This document shows positions 7,452-15,757 of a stretch of DNA of 64,000 nt, piece after piece. How positions within the stretch are numbered: position 1 is the first letter of the stretch; the number at the start of each line of letters is the position of its first letter. Origin of the DNA: Halarchaeum nitratireducens (GTDB lineage: Archaea; Halobacteriota; Halobacteria; Halobacteriales; Halobacteriaceae). A model generated the notes under the pieces. It worked only from the letters and a program-made list of their open reading frames with translations, searched no databases and was not told the origin of the DNA. Location of the stretch: assembly GCF_014647155.1 (NCBI RefSeq), contig NZ_BMOQ01000004.1, positions 124,001 to 188,000 of the forward strand, read 5' to 3'. A program made the translations under genes and the position numbers.

Positions 7452-9476
7452 TCAGAGGTCCTCGCGGACCTCGTCGGACCACCGGAGCTCGCCGTCGTAG
7501 ATCGTCGGGGCGTCGAGTCCGTCGAGGAAGGACCGGGCGTCCGCACGCGAGAGGGTCACGCTCGCCTCGTTCCCGCGGAGACGCCGCTCGACGCCGGCCG
7601 GGGTCGGGAGTCGGTACGTGGTGCCGTGCGCCCGGGGCGCTCCCACGTCGTACGTGATCGTGACGCGCTCGCCGTCGGCGTCGGCGGCCTCGACGTCGAG
7701 CGCCGCTGGCGGATCGCGCTCGCCGCCGGCGACGACGTGCGTCCCGTCGCCGACGACGGCGTACTCCTTGCCCATGGCGATGCGGCGGCGCGCGAGGCGG
7801 AGCGCGCGCTCGATGCCGAACCCCGCGACGAGCAGGCGCGCGAACGCCGTCCCGACGCGCGCCGCCTGTTCGTCGAGCACCTTCCGGAACGTCACCGCGC
7901 CGGCGACGCTCCCGCGTTCGACGAGCGCGAGCCCCTCGTGGTAGGAGCCACAGGCGTTCAGGAAGAACGTCCGGGCGTTCGACGCGTCGAGCTCCGCGGT
8001 CGCGAGCGCCCCGTCCGCGCAGCGGAGCCCCTCGGTCTCGCAGTGACCGATGTAGTGGACGAAATCGTGGTCGCGCTCGAAGACGGCGGCGAGCTCCGCG
8101 CGCGTCAGCTCCTCCCGGAGCGTCACGTCCATCGGGACGTCGGCGGCGCGCTCGCGGTAGATCTCGGCGACGCGGGCGTGCTCGCTCGCCATAGCCGCGT
8201 CGTTCAACACGACCGCGACGGAGAGCCGATCGCCGTCGGCCGACGCCGAGCGGTCGTTCGCGTACGCCGCCGGCGTCGTCTTGAACGCGTCGACGGGCGT
8301 TCCCTCGGCCAGCCAGCCGTGCGCGCGCCCGTCGCGGAGTCGGGGCTCGACGACGTCGACGGTCGCCGTTCCCGCCGTCTCCGATCGGTAGAACGCGTCG
8401 AGGGAGCGCCGCAGCAGCTCGCCGCCGTCGATCTCCGTGCTCTCCGGCGGGTGGACGTGGGCGAGGCGATCGAGGATGGCGGGGAGCGCGCGGGCGTTCT
8501 CGACGGTCGGATCGACGTACATCGAGAGGGGCCACTCCGGGAGGTCGTCGCGGATCTCGTCGTACGCGACGTCGAGGTACGCCCGGAGGCGCGCGTCGAT
8601 CGGGCGTTCGGCGGTCTCGGCCGCGCCGATCCCGAGCCGATCGAGGAGTGCGGTCTCGGACGTCCGGCGACCCGCGGCCGCGAGGCGGACGAGGCAGTCG
8701 AGCCAGAACGTCCGTTCGAGGAGCGACGCGGCGTCCCTCGCCGGGTCGGTGAGCTCGCGCCGGACGTCGACGCCCGGCGCGCGGACGTGGGGCACGGCGT
8801 CGGCCTCGAGGCGGACGGACGCGGAGAGGTAGTACGAGAGCGGCGCGACGGCGAACAGCGTCCCGAGGTCGGGCGGGGCGACGAGTTCGACGCCGGTGTC
8901 CGGGGCGTCGGCGGCGACGCGCGTCGCGTCCCGCGTCGCGTCGAAGTCGAGCGCGGGCGGGCGAGCGCGCATCGCGGGCGCGGAGCGCGCGGCCGTCGTC
9001 GTGGCGTGCGCGGCCCCGAAGGACTCGATCGCGGCCGCGACCCCCGCCGGCGTCGGCGGGACGGTGATCGTCGGCTCGGGACGCGTCTCGACGCGGAATC
9101 CGAGGGTGAGGTCGCGCGCGTCCGGGAACGCGAGCGCGAGGCCGGGGTCGCGACCGCGGTGAGCGACGGTGGCGGGCCCGTCGAACCGCAGGAACGTGGT
9201 GACGGTCGCGTCGGCCGTGAGGAGATACGACCCGTCGCCCAGCGTCGACTCGCCGGCGTCGAGCCCGACCCGATCCCCGGTGGCGGTCTCGACGAGCGTG
9301 ACCGGCGTCGCGGGGAGGGCGAGGCTGCTCGCGGTTCCGGCCGTCGTGGCGTCGACGCAATGGGGGAGCTCGCGGGCGTCCCCGCCGGGACGCCAGTCCG
9401 GCGCGCGGACGGCGATGCCCCGGTTCGCGTCGTCGGCCACACGGAAGCCGTCACCCGTCGACTCGTACGCTAGCAC
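7452..9476 (-). CDS. CHAT-domain (caspase-like) protein
   Basis: The protein is 674 residues with no predicted membrane segment. The C-terminal third (about 440-600) is a CHAT domain. The catalytic pair is visible as His478 in VHYIGHC and Cys509 in FFLNACGSYHEG, each at the end of a hydrophobic strand as in clan CD peptidases. The N-terminal 400 residues are strand- and helix-rich with no recognisable repeats. CHAT proteins act in bacterial conflict and cell-death systems as proteases activated by a sensor. Here the partner is not evident; the next genes on the strand are tbsP and ycaO. The start is the GTG or ATG at 9474-9476. Confidence 0.78.
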   Translation of the reverse strand: MLAYESTGDGFRVADDANRGIAVRAPDWRPGGDARELPHCVDATTAGTASSLALPATPVTLVETATGDRVGLDAGESTLGDGSYLLTADATVTTFLRFDGPATVAHRGRDPGLALAFPDARDLTLGFRVETRPEPTITVPPTPAGVAAAIESFGAAHATTTAARSAPAMRARPPALDFDATRDATRVAADAPDTGVELVAPPDLGTLFAVAPLSYYLSASVRLEADAVPHVRAPGVDVRRELTDPARDAASLLERTFWLDCLVRLAAAGRRTSETALLDRLGIGAAETAERPIDARLRAYLDVAYDEIRDDLPEWPLSMYVDPTVENARALPAILDRLAHVHPPESTEIDGGELLRRSLDAFYRSETAGTATVDVVEPRLRDGRAHGWLAEGTPVDAFKTTPAAYANDRSASADGDRLSVAVVLNDAAMASEHARVAEIYRERAADVPMDVTLREELTRAELAAVFERDHDFVHYIGHCETEGLRCADGALATAELDASNARTFFLNACGSYHEGLALVERGSVAGAVTFRKVLDEQAARVGTAFARLLVAGFGIERALRLARRRIAMGKEYAVVGDGTHVVAGGERDPPAALDVEAADADGERVTITYDVGAPRAHGTTYRLPTPAGVERRLRGNEASVTLSRADARSFLDGLDAPTIYDGELRWSDEVREDL

Positions 9477-9574
9477 GTTGTCGTGGGTACCGACAGCGTC
9501 CGGATAGATCTATCGAGAGTGGTTGGGAATGTAACACCTATGTCGCGTCGTCCGCCTCCGGCGAAGTCGGGTAG

Positions 9575-9580
9575 TTTAAG
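9575..9580 (+). promoter_or_regulatory. TATA box of glyA
   Basis: TTTAAG centred about 28 nt before the ATG at 9606 fits a leaderless haloarchaeal promoter and selects that start over in-frame codons further upstream. Confidence 0.7.
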
Positions 9581-9605
9581 CCTGCCGCGCGGGCTGTTCT
9601 CGAAT

Positions 9606-10853
9606 ATGAGTTACGACCGAGTCCGGGCGGTCGACGAGGAGGTCGGCGATGCGCTCGCGGGTGAGCGTCAGCGGCAGCGCGATACGCTGGCGATGATCGC
9701 GAGCGAGAATCACGTCAGCGAAGCCGTCCTCGCCGCACAGGGGAGCGAGCTCACGAACAAGTACGCCGAAGGGTACCCCGGCGAGCGCTACTACGGCGGG
9801 TGCGAGTACGCCGACGACATCGAGCGGCTCGCCATCGAGCGCGCGAAGGAGCTCTGGGGGGCCGAACACGTCAACGTCCAGCCCCACTCGGGGTCGTCGT
9901 CGAACATGGCCGTCTACCTCGCCGTCCTCGAACCCGGGGACAAGATCCTCTCCCTCGATCTGACGCACGGCGGGCACCTCTCGCACGGGCACGACGCCAA
10001 CTTCGCGGGGCAGCTCTACGACGTCACCCACTACGAGGTCGGCGCCGAGACCGGGCGCCTCGACTACGACTCGCTCGCGCGAAAGGCCGAGGAGACCGAA
10101 CCCGACATCATCGTCTCCGGCTTCTCCGCCTACCCCCGACAGGTCGACTGGGAGGCGATCCAGGAGGCCGCGGACGCCGTCGGCGCCTACCACATGGCCG
10201 ACATCGCGCACATCACGGGGCTCGTCGCCGCCGGCGAACACCCGAGTCCGGTCGGCGTCGCGGACTTCGTCACCGGCAGTACGCACAAGACGATCCGCGC
10301 GGGTCGCGGCGGCCTCATCATGTGCGACGAGGAGCACGCGGACGCCATCGACACCGCGGTCTTCCCCGGGTTGCAGGGCGGCCCCCTCATGCACAACGTC
10401 GCCGGGAAGGCCGTCGGCTTCGCGGAGGCCCTCGAACCCGAGTACAAGGAGTACGCGGCGCAGGTCGTGAAGAACGCCGAAGTGCTCGGCGAGACGCTCA
10501 TGGAGAACGGCTTCTCGCTCGTCTCCGGCGGTACTGACACCCACCTCGTCCTCGCGGACCTCCGCGACTCCCACCCGGACACGACGGGGAGCGAGGCCGA
10601 GGCGGCTCTCGCCGAGGTCGGGATCGTCCTGAACGGGAACACGGTCCCCGGCGAGACGCGCTCCGCGTTCAACCCCTCGGGCATCCGCGCCGGCACGCCC
10701 GCGCTCACCACGCGCGGCTTCGAGGAGGCGGAGATGCGCCGGGTCGGTGACCTCATCACGCGCGTCGTCGACAACATCGGCGACGAGGAGGTCTACGCGG
10801 ACGTCGCCGCCGAGGTCCAGGAGCTCTGCGACGCGCACCCGATCTACGAGTAG
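9606..10853 (+). CDS. glyA: Serine hydroxymethyltransferase
   Basis: This PLP enzyme interconverts serine and glycine, transferring the one-carbon unit to a tetrahydropterin in the cytoplasm. The 415-residue length is normal. Visible motifs are NKYAEGYPGERYYGG (about 50-64), the PLP-facing SGSSSN region, the aspartate in HMADIAHITG, and GSTHKTIRAGRGG with the Schiff-base Lys228. The TTTAAG box sets the start at 9606. It converges on the gamma-glutamylcysteine ligase-like gene with a 51-nt gap. Confidence 0.95.
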   Translation: MSYDRVRAVDEEVGDALAGERQRQRDTLAMIASENHVSEAVLAAQGSELTNKYAEGYPGERYYGGCEYADDIERLAIERAKELWGAEHVNVQPHSGSSSNMAVYLAVLEPGDKILSLDLTHGGHLSHGHDANFAGQLYDVTHYEVGAETGRLDYDSLARKAEETEPDIIVSGFSAYPRQVDWEAIQEAADAVGAYHMADIAHITGLVAAGEHPSPVGVADFVTGSTHKTIRAGRGGLIMCDEEHADAIDTAVFPGLQGGPLMHNVAGKAVGFAEALEPEYKEYAAQVVKNAEVLGETLMENGFSLVSGGTDTHLVLADLRDSHPDTTGSEAEAALAEVGIVLNGNTVPGETRSAFNPSGIRAGTPALTTRGFEEAEMRRVGDLITRVVDNIGDEEVYADVAAEVQELCDAHPIYE

Positions 10854-10904
10854 GACGCGACCCGGTCCCGGGTCCCGCCCGGAGCCGGGGCGCCGTCGAC
10901 GCGC

Positions 10905-12014
10905 TCAGTCGTCGCCGAGCGCGACCTCGCGTCGGACCTCGTCGGCGAGACGCGCCGCGTGTTCGAGGCGGAGGTCCCGTGCGTCGGCGCGGGAGACGGG
11001 CCCGCGATCGTCCATCTCGTGCGTCGTCGGTTCGTAGGCCTCGACGTCGAATCCCATTCGTTCGAGGTACGACGTGACCGCGGTGGAGTCGAGGCCGTCC
11101 TCGATGGCGGCGTCGACGTAGCCGAGCACGACGTCGAACTCGGGGAGGACGATCTCCTCGCCCCCGACACGCCCGGCGTCGCCCTCGATGCTGACCTCGA
11201 CGTCGCGGACGCGCTCGGTGACCGCCGCGAGCCGATCGGCGAGTCGGACGACGTCGTCGAGGCGCGTGGCGTCCGGCGAGCGCCACTCGACGGTCCCGAA
11301 CTCCGAGCGTAACTGCACGGGCGTCCAGACGACGCTCTCCGGATCGAAACAGCGTTCGACGACGCGCCGGTCGACCCCGGCGTCGGCGGCGGCGTGGACG
11401 AAGTCCTCGTACCGGCGTTCGAGGCGGCGGCGCCACTCGGCGCGGTCCTCGACGTACGGCCAGAGCCACCCCTGATGGGGGACGTCAGCGTACGCGAGAC
11501 GCCGGTAGAGCTTCGAGCGCGCGCCGGCGGCGAGTCGCTGGCCGCGGAAATACGGTGCGGAGTTACAGAGCGCGAGCGCCGGATCGAGGGCGACGAACGT
11601 GTTCAACTGTTCGATCGTGCGTTCCGGGAGCTGCTCGACGTGGACGTGCGTCCCCGCGCAGTGCCGGACGTACTCGAAATCGTCGCCGACGACGAGGTTC
11701 TGAACGCGCGTTCGCTCGCCCGCGTGTTCGGCGATCTCCTCCTGATGGATCGGCGTCGCGAGCGGAACGAGGCGTTTTCCACGCTCCTCGCCGCGGCGGA
11801 CGACGCGGCCGACGCGGTCGTAGAGCTCCTCGCGGAGGTCGGCGGTCGTCGCGTGCGGCGTCGTCTTGACTTCGAGCAGCGGTTCGACGAACTCGCGCTC
11901 GACGCCCGGCGCGGCGTCGACGAGGTCGTCGGGCTCGACGAGCCGACCGTCGTCGTCGACGACCCAGTACTCGACTTCGATGCTCCGTCGGATCGGTTCG
12001 TTGGCTGTTGACAC
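10905..12014 (-). CDS. gshA: Glutamate-cysteine ligase family protein (gamma-Glu-Cys synthesis)
   Basis: Haloarchaea use gamma-glutamylcysteine rather than glutathione as the main low-mass thiol, and this family makes it from Glu and Cys with ATP. The protein is 369 residues from a GTG at 12014 (VSTANEPIRRSIEVEYWV). GCS2-type features include the N-terminal RSIEVEYWVVD (substrate Glu), EFVEPLLEVKT, CAGTHVHVEQ (about 115-124) and FGTVEWRSPD (about 240). The specific activity is inferred from family. A TATA-like TTTATC about 75 nt upstream suggests a short 5' leader. Confidence 0.8.
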   Translation of the reverse strand: MSTANEPIRRSIEVEYWVVDDDGRLVEPDDLVDAAPGVEREFVEPLLEVKTTPHATTADLREELYDRVGRVVRRGEERGKRLVPLATPIHQEEIAEHAGERTRVQNLVVGDDFEYVRHCAGTHVHVEQLPERTIEQLNTFVALDPALALCNSAPYFRGQRLAAGARSKLYRRLAYADVPHQGWLWPYVEDRAEWRRRLERRYEDFVHAAADAGVDRRVVERCFDPESVVWTPVQLRSEFGTVEWRSPDATRLDDVVRLADRLAAVTERVRDVEVSIEGDAGRVGGEEIVLPEFDVVLGYVDAAIEDGLDSTAVTSYLERMGFDVEAYEPTTHEMDDRGPVSRADARDLRLEHAARLADEVRREVALGDD

Positions 12015-12167
12015 GGTCGTTCGGGTGGCGTCACGGGTGGCCGTTCGAGCGATTCTGGGTGTGGTGTGTCACCGTACCACAATTTCGGTTTATCGCTCGG
12101 GTACAAGAATCTTTTCCGAACTTAGACGATCGAACGTCCACTCGATCGGGCGATAGATATCCGATCG

Positions 12168-12887
12168 TCACTCGGACAGGTGGTCGATGGCCTCGCGTGC
12201 CGCTTCTTCGTCGGCCTCGTCACCGTCGCGGGCGTATCTGCCGGTCGCGCGTGCGGCGGTGACGAGGCGGTCGGCCGTGGCGGGCGGGACGTCGCCGTCG
12301 AGGGCGTGGATCCGCCGGACGTGGTCGTCGAGCGACGCGAGGAGGTCGTTCGCCGCCGGGCGCTCGGGGCCGGCGTCGAGGAACCGCCGGATGTCGGCGC
12401 GGTAGTCGTCGACGGCGTCCGCGTAGCCGTTCCCCCGCGCGGCCCGCATCGAGTCGGGGACGTCGCTCGCGTCCGGGCGCCCGCCCGTCGGCGCGCCGCG
12501 GAGGAGCGAGACGAAGTAGTACGCCTCCGCCTCCGAGTGGTCGAACGCGCGCGCGAACGCCGCGGCGACGTAGCGCAGTTCCCACGCCGCCAGGACGGTG
12601 TCGTCGAGGTCGCCGAGGTCGCCGGCCCGGATGAAGCCCCGCTCGTGGGTGTAGTCGCGGACGATATCGCGCGCCTCGCGCGCGGCCGCCCGATAGTCGT
12701 CGCGTCCCGCGGCGGCGATCGCGTCGTCGAGGACGAGCGTCGTCACTCCGTCCGTGTGCTCGCGGCGCTCGTCTTCGGTCGCGACGCTGCGGAGGTTCCC
12801 GCACGACGGACAGCGGACGGTTCCGGTCTCGTAGTACGACCACTGCGTCCCGCAGGCCGTACACTCGCGCTCCCCTCGGATCTCCAT
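12168..12887 (-). CDS. Zinc-ribbon protein of unknown function (TFIIB-type ribbon)
   Basis: The product is 239 residues. The N-terminus has a clear zinc ribbon, CTACGTQW then CPSCGNLR (residues 9-33), and the remaining 200 residues are helical and acidic with no family I can name. The ATG at 12887 begins MEIRGERECTACG. It resembles haloarchaeal proteins annotated only as TFIIB-type zinc-ribbon proteins. It is divergent from dhaK (115-nt gap), so the two may share a control region, but the sequence shows no functional link. Confidence 0.75.
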   Translation of the reverse strand: MEIRGERECTACGTQWSYYETGTVRCPSCGNLRSVATEDERREHTDGVTTLVLDDAIAAAGRDDYRAAAREARDIVRDYTHERGFIRAGDLGDLDDTVLAAWELRYVAAAFARAFDHSEAEAYYFVSLLRGAPTGGRPDASDVPDSMRAARGNGYADAVDDYRADIRRFLDAGPERPAANDLLASLDDHVRRIHALDGDVPPATADRLVTAARATGRYARDGDEADEEAAREAIDHLSE

Positions 12888-13002
12888 ACGCGCACGTGGG
12901 CCGGCGCGCCGAAAAGGGTGTCCCGTCGCGCCGGCGAACGGTTCGCCGCGCCGGGTTCGCGCGAACGCTTTTGACCGCCGGGGGCGTAGCTAGTGAACGT
13001 AT

Positions 13003-14001
13003 ATGAAGAAATTGATCAACGACCCGACTGATTACGTCGACGAGATGCTGGACGGGATGGTCGCGGCGTATCCGGAACTCCGCCGACTCCCGGAGACCGA
13101 AGTCGTCGTCCGCACGGACGGTCCCCCGACGGACGAAGTCGCGGTGGTCAGCGGCGGCGGGAGCGGCCACGAACCGACGCACGCCGGCTACGTCGGCGAC
13201 GGGATGCTCGCGGGCGCGGCCGCGGGTGCCGTGTTCACCTCCCCGACCGCCGACCAGCTCGCCGAGATGGTGCGGGAAACCGACGGCGGCCGCGGCGTCC
13301 TCTGCGTGGTGAAGAACTACGAGGGCGACGTGATGAACTTCGACACCGGCGCGGAGATGGCCGAACTCGACGGCGTTGAGGTCCAGCAGGTCGTCGTGGA
13401 CGACGACGTCGCCGTCGAGGACTCCCTCTACACGAGCGGACGACGCGGCGTCTGTGGGACCGTCCTCGTCCACAAGTGCGCGGGCGCGAAGGCCGCCGAG
13501 GGCGCCGACCTCGACGAGGTCGCGCGCGTCGCCGAGAAAGTCGTCGACAACGTCGGGACGATGGGCGTCGCGCTCACCTCCTGCGTCACGCCCGAGAAGG
13601 GCGAGCCGACGTTCGAACTCGCCGAGGACGAGATCGAACTCGGAATCGGCATCCACGGCGAACCCGGCGTCGAGCGCACCGGGACGATGACGGCCGACGA
13701 GGTCGCCGACACCCTCCTCGACGCCGTCCTCGACGACCTCGGCGTCGGCTCCGGCGAGGAGGTCGTCACGATCGTCAACGGGATGGGCGGCACGCCCCTC
13801 TCCGAGCTCTACATCCTCCAGCGCCGCGTTACCGAGCGGCTCGACGCCGAGGGGATCGACGTCCACGACGCGTGGGTCGGCGACTACATGACCAGCCTCG
13901 ACATGATGGGCTGTTCGGTGACGGTCTGTCGCGTCGACGACGAGCTGACGGACCTGCTCGACGCGCCCACCGAGACGCCGGCGCTCACCGTCCGCGAATG
14001 A
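13003..14001 (+). CDS. dhaK: Dihydroxyacetone kinase subunit DhaK
   Basis: DhaK binds dihydroxyacetone and, with DhaL, phosphorylates it to DHAP. At 332 residues the length is standard. The substrate-binding loop SGGGSGHEP lies near residues 47-55. His218 in GIGIHGEPG is the residue that binds dihydroxyacetone as a hemiaminal in the E. coli enzyme. It is first of three genes, with its TGA overlapping the ATG of dhaL. In haloarchaea the operon supports growth on dihydroxyacetone and glycerol overflow from algae. Confidence 0.95.
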   Translation: MKKLINDPTDYVDEMLDGMVAAYPELRRLPETEVVVRTDGPPTDEVAVVSGGGSGHEPTHAGYVGDGMLAGAAAGAVFTSPTADQLAEMVRETDGGRGVLCVVKNYEGDVMNFDTGAEMAELDGVEVQQVVVDDDVAVEDSLYTSGRRGVCGTVLVHKCAGAKAAEGADLDEVARVAEKVVDNVGTMGVALTSCVTPEKGEPTFELAEDEIELGIGIHGEPGVERTGTMTADEVADTLLDAVLDDLGVGSGEEVVTIVNGMGGTPLSELYILQRRVTERLDAEGIDVHDAWVGDYMTSLDMMGCSVTVCRVDDELTDLLDAPTETPALTVRE

Positions 14002-14738
14002 GTGGGGAGGACACGGAGGCGCTGCTCGACGCGCTCGATCGGATCGACGCGCGCCTCCACGACGAACAGGCCTATCTCACCGACCTCGACTCGCGGGTCG
14101 GGGACGCCGACCACGGCAACAACCTCGCGCGCGGGATCAGCGCCGTGACGGAGAAGCGCGACGACCTCGCGGAGATGGAACTCGACGAGGCCGTCAAGAC
14201 CGTCGGCACGACGCTCGTCTCCGAGGTGGGCGGCGCGGCCGGCCCCCTCTACGGCGGCTCGATCATGTCCGCCTCCCAGACCCTCGACGGCGGACTCGAC
14301 GCGGAGAGCGCGCTCGCCTTCGCGGAGGCGTACCGCGAGAAGCTCACCGAGCGCGGGGGCGCGCGACCCGGCGACAAGACGATGGTAGATGCGGTGACGC
14401 CCGCCGTCCACACCTTCCAGCGCGCGATCGAGGAGGACGACCTCCCGCCGATCGACGCGCTGGCGAAGGCCGTCGACGCGGCGCGCCGCGGCGTCGCGTA
14501 CACGGTCCCGCTGCGCGCCTCGAAGGGACGAGCCTCCTACCTCGGGCTACGCGCCGTCGGCCACCGCGACCCCGGCGCGACGAGCACGCTCTTCATCCTC
14601 GAAGAACTGCTGGCGACCGCGACGGACCGCGCCGGGGAGGCGTCGGTGACGGACGCGTACGCGGACGACGCGGTCGCCCGAGACGGGGCGAGCGAGACGC
14701 CCGCGGACGCGAACGCCGACGGGGCGGAGGACGCGTAG
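13998..14738 (+). CDS. dhaL: Dihydroxyacetone kinase ADP-binding subunit DhaL
   Basis: DhaL carries a tightly bound ADP that is rephosphorylated by DhaM and donates phosphate to the sugar on DhaK. The Mg-ADP ligands are visible as Asp31, Asp36 and Asp38 in LTDLDSRVGDADHG. The Gly-rich GGAAGPLYGG follows near residue 77. It is 246 residues, longer than most DhaL (about 210), because of an acidic Ala/Asp C-terminal tail beginning near residue 215. Its ATG overlaps the dhaK stop (ATGA), and its TAG abuts the dhaM ATG. Confidence 0.93.
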   Translation: MSGEDTEALLDALDRIDARLHDEQAYLTDLDSRVGDADHGNNLARGISAVTEKRDDLAEMELDEAVKTVGTTLVSEVGGAAGPLYGGSIMSASQTLDGGLDAESALAFAEAYREKLTERGGARPGDKTMVDAVTPAVHTFQRAIEEDDLPPIDALAKAVDAARRGVAYTVPLRASKGRASYLGLRAVGHRDPGATSTLFILEELLATATDRAGEASVTDAYADDAVARDGASETPADANADGAEDA

Positions 14739-15119
14739 ATGGTCGGGCTGCTCGTCGTCTCACACAGCGCGAAGGCGGCGTCGGGGATCGTCGAGATCGC
14801 CGCGGAGATGGCGTCGGACGTCCCCCTCGTCGCGGCCGGTGGCGACCCCGACGGCGGGATCGGGACGGACGCGGACGCGATCGCCGCGGGGCTCGACGGT
14901 GCGGACGACGGCGAGGGCGTCGTCGTCCTCGTCGATCTCGGGAGCGCGACGATGAACGCCGAACTCGCCATCGAGCTGTCGGACGCGGACGCGGTGCTCG
15001 CGGACGCGCCCGTGCTGGAAGGAACCGTCAACGCGGCGGTCCACGCCGCCGGCTCGAAGGCGACGCTCGACTCGACGCTCGCCGCCGCCGAGGAGGCCCG
15101 CGGAATGTCGAAGCTGTAA
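14739..15119 (+). CDS. dhaM: PTS-dependent dihydroxyacetone kinase phosphotransferase subunit DhaM
   Basis: This 126-residue EIIA-Man-like subunit has phosphoryl acceptor His9 in LLVVSHSAKAASG, the same position as in E. coli DhaM. VLVDLGSATMN (about 65-75) is a conserved core segment. It lacks the HPr and EI-like extensions of the E. coli protein, so phosphate must come from separate EI and HPr proteins, which are not in this window. The ATG follows the dhaL stop without a gap. Confidence 0.92.
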   Translation: MVGLLVVSHSAKAASGIVEIAAEMASDVPLVAAGGDPDGGIGTDADAIAAGLDGADDGEGVVVLVDLGSATMNAELAIELSDADAVLADAPVLEGTVNAAVHAAGSKATLDSTLAAAEEARGMSKL

Positions 15120-15162
15120 GCGGCCGACGCGGTCGCTCTCCGGATCTCGTTTTTCGAAAGGA

Positions 15163-15290
15163 AAGCGACGCGGAGCGTCGCTTACGGGTAAACGCAACGG
15201 AAGTGGTAGCGGCCGGCCGGGAACAGCCCGGCCGGCCGCTGCCGCCCTGAATTGGTCCCCGCTGACGCTTCGGCCCTCCAAAGCGAAGCG
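15163..15290 (+). other. Cluster of three perfect hairpins between dhaM and padR
   Basis: The 342-nt gap 15120-15461 contains a T5 tract at 15150-15154. It is followed by AAGCGACGC/GCGTCGCTT with a 3-nt loop (15163-15183), a 14-bp perfect stem starting AGCGGCCGGCC with loop AACAG (15208-15240), and CGCTTCG/CGAAGCG with an 11-nt loop (15266-15290). No ORF is plausible here. The cluster could be a terminator array for dhaKLM, a 3'-UTR element or a structured RNA. The rest of the gap is the padR promoter. Confidence 0.6.
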
Positions 15291-15436
15291 CCATCGGTAT
15301 CCAGTATTCCCGTGCTAATAAGTGTGTCGTCGTCCGAAGTTGACGTGCGCCGGCGAACGTGCGATCCGAAATAGGTCAATATATGAGGACGTGACTTCGG
15401 GCCGTCTAAGTACAGCAGAGTTATACAATAGGCGTA

Positions 15437-15450
15437 CTAAACCCGTTTAG
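15437..15450 (+). promoter_or_regulatory. Palindromic operator candidate of the PadR gene
   Basis: CTAAACCCGTTTAG is a perfect 6-bp inverted repeat with a 2-bp spacer. It ends 11 nt before the ATG at 15462, next to the TATA-like TTATACAATA (15421-15430). PadR-family dimers commonly repress their own gene, so autoregulation is likely but inferred. Confidence 0.45.
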
Positions 15451-15461
15451 GGAGAACCAAT

Positions 15462-15737
15462 ATGAATGACCTGACAGGATTTCAGCGAGACCTCTTGTAC
15501 GTCATCGCCGGGGGGGAGGAGCCACACGGGCTGGCGCTGAAGGAGGAACTGGAGGAGTATTACGAGAGCGAGGTCCACCACGGCCGACTCTACCCGAACC
15601 TCGACACGCTCGTCGAGAAGGGCCTCGTGGATAAGGGGCAACTCGATCAGCGGACGAACTACTACTCGCTCACCCGCCGCGGCCGACGCGAACTCGAAGC
15701 GCGCCGCGAGTGGGAGAACCGGTACGTCGACTTCTAA
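15462..15737 (+). CDS. PadR-family winged-helix transcriptional regulator
   Basis: The 91-residue protein is a bare PadR DNA-binding domain: FQRDLLYVIAGG, the PHGLALKEELEEYY helix, the recognition region VHHGRLYPNLDTLVEKGLV and the wing DQRTNYYSLTRRGRREL. Haloarchaeal relatives include the oxidative-stress regulator RosR, but the paralogue cannot be assigned from sequence. The gene is preceded by a palindromic operator candidate and ends 20 nt from the stop of the convergent transporter gene. Confidence 0.85.
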   Translation: MNDLTGFQRDLLYVIAGGEEPHGLALKEELEEYYESEVHHGRLYPNLDTLVEKGLVDKGQLDQRTNYYSLTRRGRRELEARREWENRYVDF

Positions 15738-15757
15738 ATTCGAGGGTCGTCGGCGTC

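Noticed and set aside
3660..9473. A 1937-residue open frame on the plus strand
   Set aside because: It is antisense to or out of frame with DUF63, YcaO, tbsP and CHAT genes, has an Arg/Gly-rich composition and no domain. Long shadow frames are expected at this GC content.
12220..13866. 548-residue minus-strand frame over dhaK
   Set aside because: It is antisense to dhaK and out of frame with the zinc-ribbon gene, with no domain.
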